A stretch of 64,000 nucleotides of DNA from Aureliella sp046290675 (GCA_046290675.1 JBKAHA010000002.1:248001-312000), one strand, 5' to 3'; shown: positions 18,201-27,866, counted from the stretch's first letter. Notes: generated by a model not told the origin, from the sequence alone. Translations and numbers: made by a program.

Positions 18201-19475
18201 TTAGGCATAGGGATGATCGGCTCGCATCCAAAGACCGAGGCCTGGATCGGAAACGAAGTAGAACTCTTCTCCCATTTGATCGGTGTGCCAACCATTGGTT
18301 AAACCCTCGCATTGGTAGCGTTCCAGCAAGGCCCGCCAGTCAGCGTATTGGTAGCCCACCGCTTCGATCTCTTCTGGAGAGAGTTCGCCCGGTGCATAAT
18401 GAATCTCAAAACGTCCGTCAGTAGTGCCGTGAATGAGGTGTGCGGCTGCCCCTAGGTTCTCTTGCAGATCTTTGTTTTCGCGAACGAGTTCGAGCACCTC
18501 GCTGGTGTGGCGATACCCATACTTTCGAATCAATCCGTCCACAGTTGCACCTTCGCCGAAGCCTTTCACGCCGGGTGCGATAATCACCAGCTTGCCTCCG
18601 TCGCCGATGAGCATTCGGGTGCGATAGATGGCTTTGTTGGCAAGCCAAGTTCGCTTGTATTTGTTCGGATCCATAGTGACAACGACGGTTTTCGGTGTGC
18701 GTTCTACGACAAACCGGTTGACTTTGGCAGACAGCTCACCAGCTTCGAAAAAGACATCGTGGGTGTCCCCAACGAAGATACCTCGAACGACTTTGCGATC
18801 GTCCAGTGATTCGATCACGGTGAGGACATACATAAGAGGCATGTCCTTGCAGAAGCGGTCTTGGGCTTCATTCAAGATTCGGCGCAGCGGCGTATCGCAA
18901 CGTCCCATGGTTCGCTCCATGCCGTACAAAGCGCTCAGGTAGTGGCTTTCATTGATGCCTTTGTTGCCACCGGTGCCGACAAAGATATTCTTGTTATAGT
19001 TGGCCATGCCGACGACTTCGTGTGGGACGACCTGCCCTAGGGACAAAATCATGTCGTGCCCGCCTTCGAGTAGCAGACGGTTGACTTGGGCCGTCCAAGG
19101 CTCCGCATAGATTCCCTCGGTTGCCAATGAAACGAAATCAGCATCGACATCGCCTAATGTAGCAACGTCATTTTGCCAGTCATGGACTCGAATCAGGGCT
19201 CGTGGCAAGTCGCCAAACATGTACTGCAATTCTTGTTCGGTCATTGCAGCGTGCGTGCCCAGGGCTGGCATCACATCCGTCAGTCTTTCACCAAGAATCT
19301 CATGCGCAATACGAGTGAGTTCACCCGCACGGCTGTCAGAGCGAGTATGGTCGGGCGGAAGTGCAAGGACGCGCTCCGGCATGCCTTTGGCGTCAAACGC
19401 GGCCTGCAGGGCGTCGCGGAAGTCCTGTTCATTTAGCTCGGCGGACTCATTTCCGCGGGAAAAATAGATGGCCAT
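18201..19475 (-). CDS. LarA-like (nickel-pincer racemase family) protein
   Basis: About 424 residues. The N-domain has PDHTRSDS, matching the DHTR signature of lactate racemase LarA. Next come LGTHAAMTEQEL (the substrate histidine region), VPHEVVGMANYNKN (histidine and lysine at the pincer site) and GINESHY (the last metal histidine). LarA enzymes use a nickel-pincer nucleotide to racemise or epimerise 2-hydroxy acids. The relatives are diverse, so the substrate is unknown. No larB, larC or larE is in the window. ATG 19475 was chosen because the strand-fold domain starts there (MAIYFSRGNES); the frame is open to 19544. Confidence 0.75.
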   Translation of the reverse strand: MAIYFSRGNESAELNEQDFRDALQAAFDAKGMPERVLALPPDHTRSDSRAGELTRIAHEILGERLTDVMPALGTHAAMTEQELQYMFGDLPRALIRVHDWQNDVATLGDVDADFVSLATEGIYAEPWTAQVNRLLLEGGHDMILSLGQVVPHEVVGMANYNKNIFVGTGGNKGINESHYLSALYGMERTMGRCDTPLRRILNEAQDRFCKDMPLMYVLTVIESLDDRKVVRGIFVGDTHDVFFEAGELSAKVNRFVVERTPKTVVVTMDPNKYKRTWLANKAIYRTRMLIGDGGKLVIIAPGVKGFGEGATVDGLIRKYGYRHTSEVLELVRENKDLQENLGAAAHLIHGTTDGRFEIHYAPGELSPEEIEAVGYQYADWRALLERYQCEGLTNGWHTDQMGEEFYFVSDPGLGLWMRADHPYA

Positions 19476-19800
19476 TCGAGGTTGGCTTTCGTGGCTTGAG
19501 GGCAACCGTGATATTCTGAACCAGCTTCTACTGTCGCAATCCAACTATGCTATCGGGCGTGGCGTGGAGCTCCGCATTTTTTCGATTCGGTTAACCGAGA
19601 ACTTCCGACTAAGAATCGACTGTCTCATGCAGATGGATGCTGTGTTGCTGCTCAGTCTAAGGTGCCCTGTATTGTGCATTCCAGTGGGCGTCGTGTCAGT
19701 CCCTTTCTGATGTCCTATCCAGTTTGAATCGAGCCAATTGAGAATCTCGCGCAGGCCTAGCCTGCAGTCGAAAGACGATCATTTCACCTCAACATACGCC
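19476..19800. other. Divergent intergenic region
   Basis: About 325 bases between the start of the LarA-like gene (reverse) and the FG-GAP gene (forward). Both promoters should lie here, but I see no clear -35/-10 pair, operator palindrome or RNA gene. Confidence 0.5.
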
Positions 19801-21174
19801 ATGAAAAGCAAACGGCTTAATTCAATGGAGAAGACTCTGGCATGGATCGTAGCGTTCGGATGTCTGCTCGGTGGACAACCGGTTTTACTCGGCCAGACGT
19901 CTGCGAATTCCGAACCCCAATCCAGCAACGCTGGCAGCTTGCTTCCGGGACACCCCTGGCTGCGGCATTCGGTCGACGATGAGTTGCGAGGTGCTGATGG
20001 AGCGAAATTGGCGGATGCGAATGGCGACGGGCTTCTCGATATTGTCACGGGGTGGGAAGAAAGTGGCCGCACGCGAGCGTATCTTCACCCAGGCGTCCAA
20101 GCCGTGACCGCACCATGGGCGCATGTTGATCTGGGGGTGACGCCCTCGGTGGAAGATGCCGTGTGGGTGGATCTGGATAGGGATGGTCGTCTTGATGTCT
20201 TATCTTGCTGCGAAGGCAAGGAACAAGCACTCTACGCGCATATTTCGCCCATCTTCGCGGAATGGTTGGATTCCCACGCTTGGACCAAGACAGTGATTTC
20301 CGCGAGTCGCGGAAAAACGCGTTGGATGTTTGCTCAGCCGTTGACGCTCGCGAATGCAGTGAACGCACAAGCGAGCGTGGTTGAAGCGTCTCACCGCCGA
20401 GTCGACGTGGTTGTGGGAAGCAAAAGTCCGAATGGCCAGCTGAGCATTCTCAGTGTCGAAGACGGGAATATGGAATCCGCGACCATCGTGCCACTTGTGG
20501 ATGCAGCTTGGATCATGTCGATTGAAGTGCTCGACGTTGACGGAGATGGTGACCGAGACATTCTGTACACCGATCGTAAGGGGGCTCAATCAGGTGTGTA
20601 TTGGTTGGAGAATCTAGACGCAGACCAGCCCGCGAGCCTCAAATCCAAATGGAAACGACATGCAATTGGCGGACTGGGGCGAGAAGTCATGTTTTTGAGC
20701 GTGGACGAGAAGGAGAATACTGCGGCCATCCACGGCGATTCTCGCGGTTCCGTTGATGCGATCTACGTTCCAGCGAAACCGAATTCGGTATTCGTTTTTC
20801 GGATCGAATCTCGGAATGACCGCTCGACCAATTGGAGTTCGTCAGAAATCCTGGTGGAGCCTGTCTCCGCAATGGGTTTCGCAAAGAGTGTTGTGGTTGC
20901 GAATCTAGATGCTGACCAAGAGCCGGAATTGGTTTATGCCTGCGAGTCGGCAGTCGCGCCGAAAGTGGGTGTCCTTTACTTAGATTTCAATGGCGCGGAC
21001 TGGGAAGCGAAGAACATTAGCGGTTCAGAGGGGATCAAGTTCGACGCGATGCAGGCTGTCGATTTGGATCAGGACGGCGACCTCGATATCCTAACTTGCG
21101 AGGAACGGGAGCGAGGACGTGGAATGGGGCTATTCTGGTACGAGAATCCCGAGAAGAAATTTACTTTGAAGTAG
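19801..21174 (+). CDS. Secreted FG-GAP/VCBS repeat protein
   Basis: About 457 residues with a signal peptide (KTLAWIVAFGCLLGGQPVLLG). Four calcium-binding DxDxDGxxD-type loops are spread along a beta-propeller: DANGDGLLD, DLDRDGRLD, DVDGDGDRD and DLDQDGDLD. Such proteins are integrin-alpha-like propellers, exported and often attached to the envelope in Planctomycetes. Exact role unknown. ATG 19801 (MKSKRLNSMEK) is preferred over the longer frame from 19738 because it places the signal peptide near the N-terminus; 19825 is also possible. Confidence 0.82.
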   Translation: MKSKRLNSMEKTLAWIVAFGCLLGGQPVLLGQTSANSEPQSSNAGSLLPGHPWLRHSVDDELRGADGAKLADANGDGLLDIVTGWEESGRTRAYLHPGVQAVTAPWAHVDLGVTPSVEDAVWVDLDRDGRLDVLSCCEGKEQALYAHISPIFAEWLDSHAWTKTVISASRGKTRWMFAQPLTLANAVNAQASVVEASHRRVDVVVGSKSPNGQLSILSVEDGNMESATIVPLVDAAWIMSIEVLDVDGDGDRDILYTDRKGAQSGVYWLENLDADQPASLKSKWKRHAIGGLGREVMFLSVDEKENTAAIHGDSRGSVDAIYVPAKPNSVFVFRIESRNDRSTNWSSSEILVEPVSAMGFAKSVVVANLDADQEPELVYACESAVAPKVGVLYLDFNGADWEAKNISGSEGIKFDAMQAVDLDQDGDLDILTCEERERGRGMGLFWYENPEKKFTLK

Positions 21175-21228
21175 TCCACGCGCCTTGATGGTGCTCGTGA
21201 AACAAACGAATCGCAAGGGAAGAATGTA

Positions 21229-21924
21229 ATGGATCCGATCGATATCTTGGGCGGTCTCCTGGGCGGAGGCAGCAAAGGAGGCGGAAGCCTGGGCGGCAAG
21301 ATTTTGAAGGATCTGATGGGAGGTGGTCGACGGCACTCTCCGCCATCGCATTCGAGTTCACCTTCGCGCGGTCGCAATCGTCATGTCGATATTGATTCAC
21401 AGGCCAAGAGCCTGGAGGATCTGCTTGGAGTTGCGAAGGAACGCTATGATCGTTCGTCGCGTGATACGCGTCCTGTGTCCCAGCCAGAGCCTTCGCGTCG
21501 CGAATCACCAAGCCGTGGTGGTTTCTCGTTTGATGATCGCCCACCGGTGGTCGGACGGCGAGAGGAGCCCGACCAAAATGAGGAAGCGCTGATACTCATC
21601 CGAGCGATGATCAATGCTGCCAAATCGGATGGCCGAGTGACCGCTGATGAACAACAGGAGATCGTGCAACGAATCTCAAGTTCCTCGAGAGAGGCAATGG
21701 ACTTTCTTCGCAACGAGTTTTCACGGTCCATGAATGTGCGCGACTTTGCTTGGTCGGTGCCCCTGGGATTGGAGCAGAAGGTTTACATGCTTTCGCTAGC
21801 AGCGATCGACCTGGATTCTCAGAAAGAAGCCAGTTATCTCAAGGAACTGGCTCACGGTCTTCGGTTGGATCCCGATTTCTGCAATCAGCTTCACCAACAA
21901 TATGGCATTCCAACGCTCTACTAG
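21229..21924 (+). CDS. DUF533/TerB-like protein
   Basis: A 231-residue protein. It starts with a Gly-rich amphipathic segment (MDPIDILGGLLGGGSKGG), followed by a Ser/Arg/Pro-rich disordered linker (about 40-110). The C-terminal helical domain begins with ALILIRAMINAAKSDGRVT and ends YLKELAHGLRLDP. This domain order (Gly-rich start, linker, TerB-type helices with acidic AKSDGRV and LDSQKEASYL) matches the DUF533 family typified by E. coli YebE. YebE-type proteins are inner-membrane associated and of unknown function. It lies 54 bases after the FG-GAP gene. Confidence 0.82.
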   Translation: MDPIDILGGLLGGGSKGGGSLGGKILKDLMGGGRRHSPPSHSSSPSRGRNRHVDIDSQAKSLEDLLGVAKERYDRSSRDTRPVSQPEPSRRESPSRGGFSFDDRPPVVGRREEPDQNEEALILIRAMINAAKSDGRVTADEQQEIVQRISSSSREAMDFLRNEFSRSMNVRDFAWSVPLGLEQKVYMLSLAAIDLDSQKEASYLKELAHGLRLDPDFCNQLHQQYGIPTLY

Positions 21925-22004
21925 GTGGAAGTTCGGCCCTTGGAAGCCTGATATAGCAATCAAGGGAAAAGCCAATGCCAAAGCAATACTGAGAGTCGGG
22001 CCGA

Positions 22005-23276
22005 ATGGTTGACGGACCACAGACAGACGAAAATGTTGGGCCCCAAGAGAGGCAGATCGTCTCCACGGAAACGGAGCTCGGACATTGGTTCGACAAGCTG
22101 GCACCGTCTTCAGCGAGACTACGAAGACGAAACGCGTCGCCGGGTGTTAGCAAGTCCCCGAACCCGGGTGCTTCAACATCGAACTTGGCAACGCAGAAAT
22201 CGTGTGGAGAGTCAAAGACTGAGGAATACGTGGAGCCTAGTTCTTCATCCTCAGTGGCCCGATCACTCGGAGAGATCGCGACTGGTCTGGCTTCGTTCCG
22301 CCCGGCCGCTGGTGCGGGACTCCTGCTCTCGATTTCGAAACAGGCTATGGCTTGTGAGTTTGAAGTTCTGCTCAACCAGCATGAGTATTCCAATGGCGCT
22401 GAGTTAGCGACTCTGGCACTTGAGCTTATCGAAGAATTAGAAGATCTATTCACGGTCTATCGTCCCCAGAGCGAACTCTCGACTCTGAATCGTTTTGGTA
22501 GCCGCAATCCGATCCCCGTCTCGCCAGACACCTTGGCTTTGCTCCAGCTTGGCGCCGCCGTCGCAAAATGGACTGGGGGAGCTTTTGATATGACCTCAGG
22601 TCAACTTTCTGAGCTCTGGGGATTCGGACGGAAGAAGGGAGTGATCCCAAATGCGAACAGGATCGAAGAAGTACTTACCCTGGTCGGTGCCGAGTATGTT
22701 GAACTCCAAGAAGATGAACCTGCTGCTCGGATCGCGAGGCAAGGGGTTCAGCTGAATCCCGGTGGAATCGGCAAAGGATACGCCCTCGATCGAGCCGCTG
22801 AGCAATTGCGTGACAACGGCATCGAAAACTTCATGATGCACGGGGGACTTAGTTCGATTGTTGCGGCTGGGCATCGAAGGGGGTCGGAAGAAACATGGTC
22901 CGTTGCACTGAAGCATCCGTGGAGATGGGAAGAAGAGTTAGGGACCATTCGGCTGCGTGATTGCAGTTTAGGCACGAGCGGATCCGGCAAGCAATTTTTT
23001 CATTTCGGGGGTGAACGATACAGTCACATCATTGATCCGCGGACGGGATGGCCCGCTCAAGGGATGATGAGCACGACTGTCATTTGTCCCAGTGCGGCGG
23101 TTGCCGATTCACTTGCGACAGCCTTCTTCGTGATGGGGGTCGACCGAGCTGTCGAGTTCTGCGAGCAATACACCCAGGTTGCGGCGATCTTGGTCTACCA
23201 GGATGGGAAAAGCGGGCGACAGAGAATTCAAACCTGCAACGTTATTGATGAGGATTGGACGCTGGCAAGCAGCTGA
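22005..23276 (+). CDS. apbE: FAD:protein FMN transferase (ApbE family)
   Basis: A 423-residue protein. The ApbE domain starts near residue 115 (ACEFEVLL) and shows TVYRPQSELSTLNRF, NPGGIGKGYALDRAAEQL, MHGGLSSIVAAG, SHIIDPRTGWPA and the metal-site region SAAVADSLATAFFVMG. ApbE transfers FMN from FAD to threonines of proteins such as RnfG/NqrC, usually in the periplasm. Here about 110 residues of Ser/Arg-rich, low-complexity sequence precede the domain, and I see no lipobox or clear signal peptide. The protein may be cytoplasmic, or a later start is used. No Nqr or Rnf genes are in the window. Confidence 0.9.
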   Translation: MVDGPQTDENVGPQERQIVSTETELGHWFDKLAPSSARLRRRNASPGVSKSPNPGASTSNLATQKSCGESKTEEYVEPSSSSSVARSLGEIATGLASFRPAAGAGLLLSISKQAMACEFEVLLNQHEYSNGAELATLALELIEELEDLFTVYRPQSELSTLNRFGSRNPIPVSPDTLALLQLGAAVAKWTGGAFDMTSGQLSELWGFGRKKGVIPNANRIEEVLTLVGAEYVELQEDEPAARIARQGVQLNPGGIGKGYALDRAAEQLRDNGIENFMMHGGLSSIVAAGHRRGSEETWSVALKHPWRWEEELGTIRLRDCSLGTSGSGKQFFHFGGERYSHIIDPRTGWPAQGMMSTTVICPSAAVADSLATAFFVMGVDRAVEFCEQYTQVAAILVYQDGKSGRQRIQTCNVIDEDWTLASS

Positions 23277-23292
23277 GGGCCGGGAAAGCCAG

Positions 23293-25836
23293 CTAGAACT
23301 GACGATCGAATAGGGCAACGATTCCGACCTGGGCTTTCCCCCGCCTACCGTCGAAACGAACGCGTTTGGCGAACAAGGTACTGTCGTCACCAAACTCGTC
23401 GAGCGTTGAATCAGGTGTGAAGAAAGGTCGCAAGGTAGGTAGCCTATCTACAATTGATTTATCATCGACGGCCACGACTCTACCGTCTTCAAATTCGAGC
23501 CCAATGTTGCCTTCGAAGTCGGTAATGAAAATACTGACGTTGTCAGGGGCAACAGCTCGACAAATCTCTTCAAGTCGGCTGCGCAAATCGAGTTCGATGA
23601 TATTCAGCCCGAAGAGGTCGCCCTCCTGATCGAAAACAGCTCGGACACCGCTCAGAACGAGCGGAGAGCGGACGCGAACCGGGATATCTTCGCTGAGCTG
23701 ATCGTTGGTGATGAGGATCACGTCGTCGGGGCGAAGTGCCTCCAGCATTTGGGCTTCCTCTGTTCCCGGTTCTTTTGCGGGGCACGTAATCAACTGTTTC
23801 TGCGGTACGCGGCGCACCTGTCGATCCGTGAGGCTTCGCTCGGACCGTATAAGCTCTTCGATCGACCTGTCTTGCTTGATGGCGCAGGTGACAGCGACCA
23901 AGTAAGCGGGATTGGCTTTGAGTAAACCGTCGAAGACATTTCCCTGGCGGTCTAGCCACTCTTGTGGTCCCACTTCGCTTAGCGAACTAATCGATTCTAA
24001 ATCCAGATGCGAGAACGAGTCATGCGCGGCGATTTCTTCTTCGAGGGATTCGGCGCGCTCCTCGGCGCTCAGCTGAGCGCTCGTATCGGAGCTTGATGCA
24101 GTATCGTTGAGGCTTAGCTGCGATAGGACGATAGCATCCATCAGCGGTAGCTCGCTTACAAAGTGCAGATCTCTCGCGAGTCCCTGAGATTCAAAGTGCA
24201 GATTTGCGTCCAGCTCTCGAGCGAAGTCTCGAATACTGGAATACCTTGCTGCCTGGAGGGCAACCTTGCCTTGTCTGGCGGTGTAGGCGATTGCTGCACC
24301 ACCGATCAGAAGGAGCGAAGTGCACAACAAAATGGCTTGGGTCATTGTGGGATGGGCGGCCATCCACTGTTTTGCCCGCTGTCGGGCGGGTGGTGTGTAT
24401 GCGGTGACTGGCGAGCCAGCCATGCATCGCTCAATGTCTTCTGAAAGAGCAGTGGCCGAGGCGTAACGTAGGTAGCGTTTGTTGGCCAAGGCCTTCATGC
24501 AAACGGCGTTTAGTTCTGGCGATATCGATCGATTTAAACTGAGTGGTTCGGCGAAACCGCCGGTCACGATGCGTGACATCATGTCGGAGCGTTGGCTGCC
24601 CGTTTCCGATTGTTCAATGACCGATTGGTGCGGAGCAACGCCGGTCAGGATGGCATACAAAATGCCTCCGAGCGCGTATACGTCGGTGAGTTCATCGATT
24701 TCATCTAGTCGGCCGGCAGCTTGTTCTGGGGCCATGTAGAGCGGAGTTCCGAGGACTCGCCCAACTTGGGTTGAGCCAACACTGTGCAAGTCTCCCGGCT
24801 CGGTGCGCCCGTTGACTTCATACATTCCGGAAGCATCATTGATTTTGGCCAATCCCCAGTCTAACAGCGTGACTTGTCCGAACTCGTCCAAGGCAATGTT
24901 CTCTGGCTTCAGATCGCGATGGATCACCTTGCGGGAGTGGGCGTGTCCAACAGAATGGCAAACGTTAACTAACGCCGACAGCAAGCGGTGTAGTACCATC
25001 GGATCTTCATCCCCAGCTTTTCGGCGTTCATGGTATTCTGCGATGGCGTCTTGCAGTGTCTTCTTGCCGAGGAAACGCATGACGTAAAAGGATTTTCCGG
25101 TATCGGTGTCTTCTCCGTACTGGTAGACCGGAACGATGCCGGGATGTTCTAGGCGTCCTGTGATCTCCGCTTCGCGACGGAAATGCTCGAGTGCGGGATC
25201 TCCCGCAGACACTCGTCCCGAGATCTCTTTAACGGCAACATAGCGCTGGAGATTCTGATCTCTGGCAAGCCAAACCGTGCCTAGCCCGCCCTGCCCCAAT
25301 TTGCGCAGCAGCGTATAGCGTGAACCAACTTGACGATCACTAATTTGATCGCTGGTGAGTACTGAGGTGTCTGCAATTCCAAGTAGCTTGGCGACTTTTC
25401 CGCCTGGATCTAACGTGGTCAACCAGTGACGCTCACGGTCGGATTGCGAGGGGTCGGCTGCCCCCTTGTCTTGTGTCGTCGCGCCGCGCTCGAGGTCTTC
25501 TAAACGATGGCGGGCGTGATTGGCTGCAACCGAGAGTTGTTGATCTGTTATGTGCTCGGACTTGAGCAGATGTTCTGCAAGAGACGAGTTGCCGTAAGTC
25601 GTCCAGGTTTTCGTGGCTTCAGATAGGCTTTGCAGATTGGAGAATCCCGACTGTAAAATCGAAATGGCGAATGCGAGGTCGTTGCATTGCTTGGTCACGC
25701 CGAAGTTACGACCAGTGAATTCATTGGGGGGCGCTTGGTCGTGAGCAATCGTTTGATCGAATTCATTTCCAGCCGCAGCGGGCGTCATCGACCCATCGTT
25801 GCGGTTGGTTTCGATTCGGTTGATCTCGTTGGTCAT
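23293..25836 (-). CDS. Membrane Ser/Thr protein kinase with C-terminal sensor region
   Basis: An 847-residue Hanks-type kinase. About 175 residues of N-terminal helical sequence come first. The kinase domain follows (GQGGLGTVWLARD, catalytic YVAVKEI, HRDLKPEN with D308, then DWGLAK in place of DFG, and GTPLYMAPEQAAG). A single transmembrane helix (AILLCTSLLLIGGAAIAYTA, about 498-518) leads to ~300 extracytoplasmic residues. The DWG form is common in planctomycete kinases. The C-terminal part resembles a Cache-like ligand sensor but I cannot name it. The gene has a strong GGAGGA site before ATG and a TATAAT at 25854-25859 (reverse) very close upstream. It ends 16 bases from the convergent apbE. 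Confidence 0.9.
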   Translation of the reverse strand: MTNEINRIETNRNDGSMTPAAAGNEFDQTIAHDQAPPNEFTGRNFGVTKQCNDLAFAISILQSGFSNLQSLSEATKTWTTYGNSSLAEHLLKSEHITDQQLSVAANHARHRLEDLERGATTQDKGAADPSQSDRERHWLTTLDPGGKVAKLLGIADTSVLTSDQISDRQVGSRYTLLRKLGQGGLGTVWLARDQNLQRYVAVKEISGRVSAGDPALEHFRREAEITGRLEHPGIVPVYQYGEDTDTGKSFYVMRFLGKKTLQDAIAEYHERRKAGDEDPMVLHRLLSALVNVCHSVGHAHSRKVIHRDLKPENIALDEFGQVTLLDWGLAKINDASGMYEVNGRTEPGDLHSVGSTQVGRVLGTPLYMAPEQAAGRLDEIDELTDVYALGGILYAILTGVAPHQSVIEQSETGSQRSDMMSRIVTGGFAEPLSLNRSISPELNAVCMKALANKRYLRYASATALSEDIERCMAGSPVTAYTPPARQRAKQWMAAHPTMTQAILLCTSLLLIGGAAIAYTARQGKVALQAARYSSIRDFARELDANLHFESQGLARDLHFVSELPLMDAIVLSQLSLNDTASSSDTSAQLSAEERAESLEEEIAAHDSFSHLDLESISSLSEVGPQEWLDRQGNVFDGLLKANPAYLVAVTCAIKQDRSIEELIRSERSLTDRQVRRVPQKQLITCPAKEPGTEEAQMLEALRPDDVILITNDQLSEDIPVRVRSPLVLSGVRAVFDQEGDLFGLNIIELDLRSRLEEICRAVAPDNVSIFITDFEGNIGLEFEDGRVVAVDDKSIVDRLPTLRPFFTPDSTLDEFGDDSTLFAKRVRFDGRRGKAQVGIVALFDRQF

Positions 25837-25958
25837 TTCGTTCCTCCACTCGCATTATATATGGGCGTAGCGTTGGACCGAAAAAAACTCGTGGTTGGTT
25901 TAGACCGCTGAGCGAAGCCGTCCCCAATCGTAAGTGGAAGCCCTCGCTTTTGCTCGGG

Positions 25959-26693
25959 TTAGCAGCTCACAGGCTTAATGCCTGTTTGGGAGGTGATGCT
26001 CTCATCCTCCAACGCCTGCATAAAGAGCTTCGTTGGCAGCTCGCTATGAGCGTTGCTGCGAGGAAAAGGCTTGTCGACTGGATCAACTTCCAAGAAGCGG
26101 CATAGTTCACTAAAGCCAGTTGATTCGAGAGTCTGAATCGAATCCAAGTCTAGCAGCTGCATTTTTCGCCCAGCAAAGTAATCTGTGACTTGCTGTTGAT
26201 ATTCATCGTAGGCCCGAAGGTAGGCCGCAGCGTCGAAATTGGATTGGCCGAACGTCATCTCACGGAAGGACAGCATGACTTGCATGAAACGCTGTTCTTC
26301 TTCGGTCGATTGCCGACCTGCCTTCAAGAGTTGCAGTCCAACAAACTGCCGTTCAACGGACTGAATCCAACGTTGTTTGTCTTGGTCACGACGAACATTG
26401 ATGAATAGGCTATCGGGATACTGTTTGTCGAGCTCTGTGTAGACCTGGAAACTGCAAGCCGGATAATCGGCCAGACCACGGCACTCGTCGAGGATTTCCA
26501 GCGCGAAATCACCTTGGCTGATCTGATCGTGCATCCTTTTTAAACGAGTCGGATTGTTGTGCTCGTTCGATGCTTCCCCATAGATGCGACCCAGGTGGGC
26601 CGTCCGAACGCCCAGCTCTCCAAGGGCATCACACATCGATACGGTCGCACATCGTGGCAGCGCGATTACAAACAGTTTGTTGAACTGACGCAT
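25959..26693 (-). CDS. Sulfotransferase-like protein
   Basis: A 244-residue protein resembling the Sulfotransfer_4-type family. The N-terminal strand-loop LFVIALPRCATVSMCDALG corresponds to the 5'-phosphosulfate loop binding PAPS, and LFINVRRDQDKQRWIQSVE to the 3'-phosphate-binding strand with Arg and Ser. A late QLLDLDSIQTLESTGFSELCRFLEVD matches the conserved end of the family. Planctomycetes carry many sulfotransferases, thought to act on polysaccharides or lipids; the acceptor here is unknown. It is cytoplasmic, with no signal peptide. It shares the strand with the aldo/keto reductase, 162 bases downstream of it. Confidence 0.75.
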   Translation of the reverse strand: MRQFNKLFVIALPRCATVSMCDALGELGVRTAHLGRIYGEASNEHNNPTRLKRMHDQISQGDFALEILDECRGLADYPACSFQVYTELDKQYPDSLFINVRRDQDKQRWIQSVERQFVGLQLLKAGRQSTEEEQRFMQVMLSFREMTFGQSNFDAAAYLRAYDEYQQQVTDYFAGRKMQLLDLDSIQTLESTGFSELCRFLEVDPVDKPFPRSNAHSELPTKLFMQALEDESITSQTGIKPVSC

Positions 26694-26855
26694 GGGAAGT
26701 GCCCAAAGATACGAAGTTGGCGTACGACTCGGACGCCGGGAAAGGCCTCAATGGAGGGCCATCGTACAGAGATTTTACCTGTGCCTTTCGGCGAAAGGGA
26801 CGGCAAATCTCGAATTCGTTCGCATGCTAGGTGGAAGAGGGGAATCCAATGCTCG

Positions 26856-27866
26856 CTAATTTCTGATGCTGGCCGCATAGTTGTCCAGCGCGACCTTGAC
26901 CGCGGCGAGCGCGGTCGAGTCTTCGCCAAGCCTCGATGCAACACTGAGTGTTTCCGCCGTTTCACGAATTTGATCGGGACGTTTGGCGCCGCACAGAGCG
27001 GAGGTGATGTTGGGTTGGTGTACGGTCCAAGTCAACACCAGTTGGGCAACCGTGCATTGATTGTCCCTGGCGATCGTGCGTAGAGCATCCAGGAGGTTTT
27101 GAGCCCGAGCCCAAGATTCTCCTTGATAGATCTCATAAGTTAGTCTTTTGTCTGCTGGATCAAACTGATGGTCACGCTCGAAACGCCCGGCCAGTAGCCC
27201 TTTCATCAAAGCCCAGTAGCAGGCTATACCGATGGATTGGACGTCACAGATTGGTCTGATCTCGGCAACTGCATCTTGTTGCAGCATGTTGTAGGGAGGT
27301 TGAGCCACCACAACGGGACATACCTCGCAGAACGTCGCGAGTTGTTCGGCGGACACGTTGCTGATGCCGGCGTAGCGAGCTTTTCCAGATTCAATGAGCT
27401 CGCGGATCGCGGATGCGGAATCGGCGACGGGGACGTTGGGGTCTGGGCAATGCAGATAGAGAATGTCTACCGTTTCGATGCCTAATCGCGTGAGACTTTC
27501 GTTCGTATGTCGCCGGATCGTCGCGGGAGTCGCATCGACGCGGCGCTGGCGGGAGGCGTCGAAGTGCTGACCGACTTTGGTGGCGACAATCATTTCACCG
27601 CTGCGATCGCGTAGGACTTGACTCAAGATTCGATCGGACTCGCCGTCGTATCCGTAGGAATAGGCTGTGTCGATGAAGTTGATGCCGCAGTCCAAAGCCT
27701 GGTGAATCGTGGCCAGGCTGTTCGCTTCAGTCGTCCCTAGGGTACTGACCCCAGCGATTGGCCAGAGTCCAAGCCCAATTGCCGAAACATGCAAGTCCGA
27801 ATTACCGAGTCGCCGCCGCGGTAGACCATCCGATCGACTGAGTTTGTGACTAGGACTAGATGACAT
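26856..27866 (-). CDS. Aldo/keto reductase
   Basis: About 336 residues forming an NADPH-dependent TIM barrel. The catalytic tetrad is visible: Asp and Tyr in FIDTAYSYGYDGESD, Lys in MIVATKVGQ, and His in ILYLHCPDP. The C-terminal cofactor site is seen in SALCGAKRPDQIRET. It resembles the AKR11/L-glyceraldehyde-3-phosphate reductase-like group; the substrate is unknown. The chosen ATG (27866) overlaps the end of the upstream nuclease gene by 11 bases, suggesting translational coupling. The frame extends upstream inside the nuclease gene to 27968, which is unlikely to be used. Confidence 0.9.
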   Translation of the reverse strand: MSSSPSHKLSRSDGLPRRRLGNSDLHVSAIGLGLWPIAGVSTLGTTEANSLATIHQALDCGINFIDTAYSYGYDGESDRILSQVLRDRSGEMIVATKVGQHFDASRQRRVDATPATIRRHTNESLTRLGIETVDILYLHCPDPNVPVADSASAIRELIESGKARYAGISNVSAEQLATFCEVCPVVVAQPPYNMLQQDAVAEIRPICDVQSIGIACYWALMKGLLAGRFERDHQFDPADKRLTYEIYQGESWARAQNLLDALRTIARDNQCTVAQLVLTWTVHQPNITSALCGAKRPDQIRETAETLSVASRLGEDSTALAAVKVALDNYAASIRN

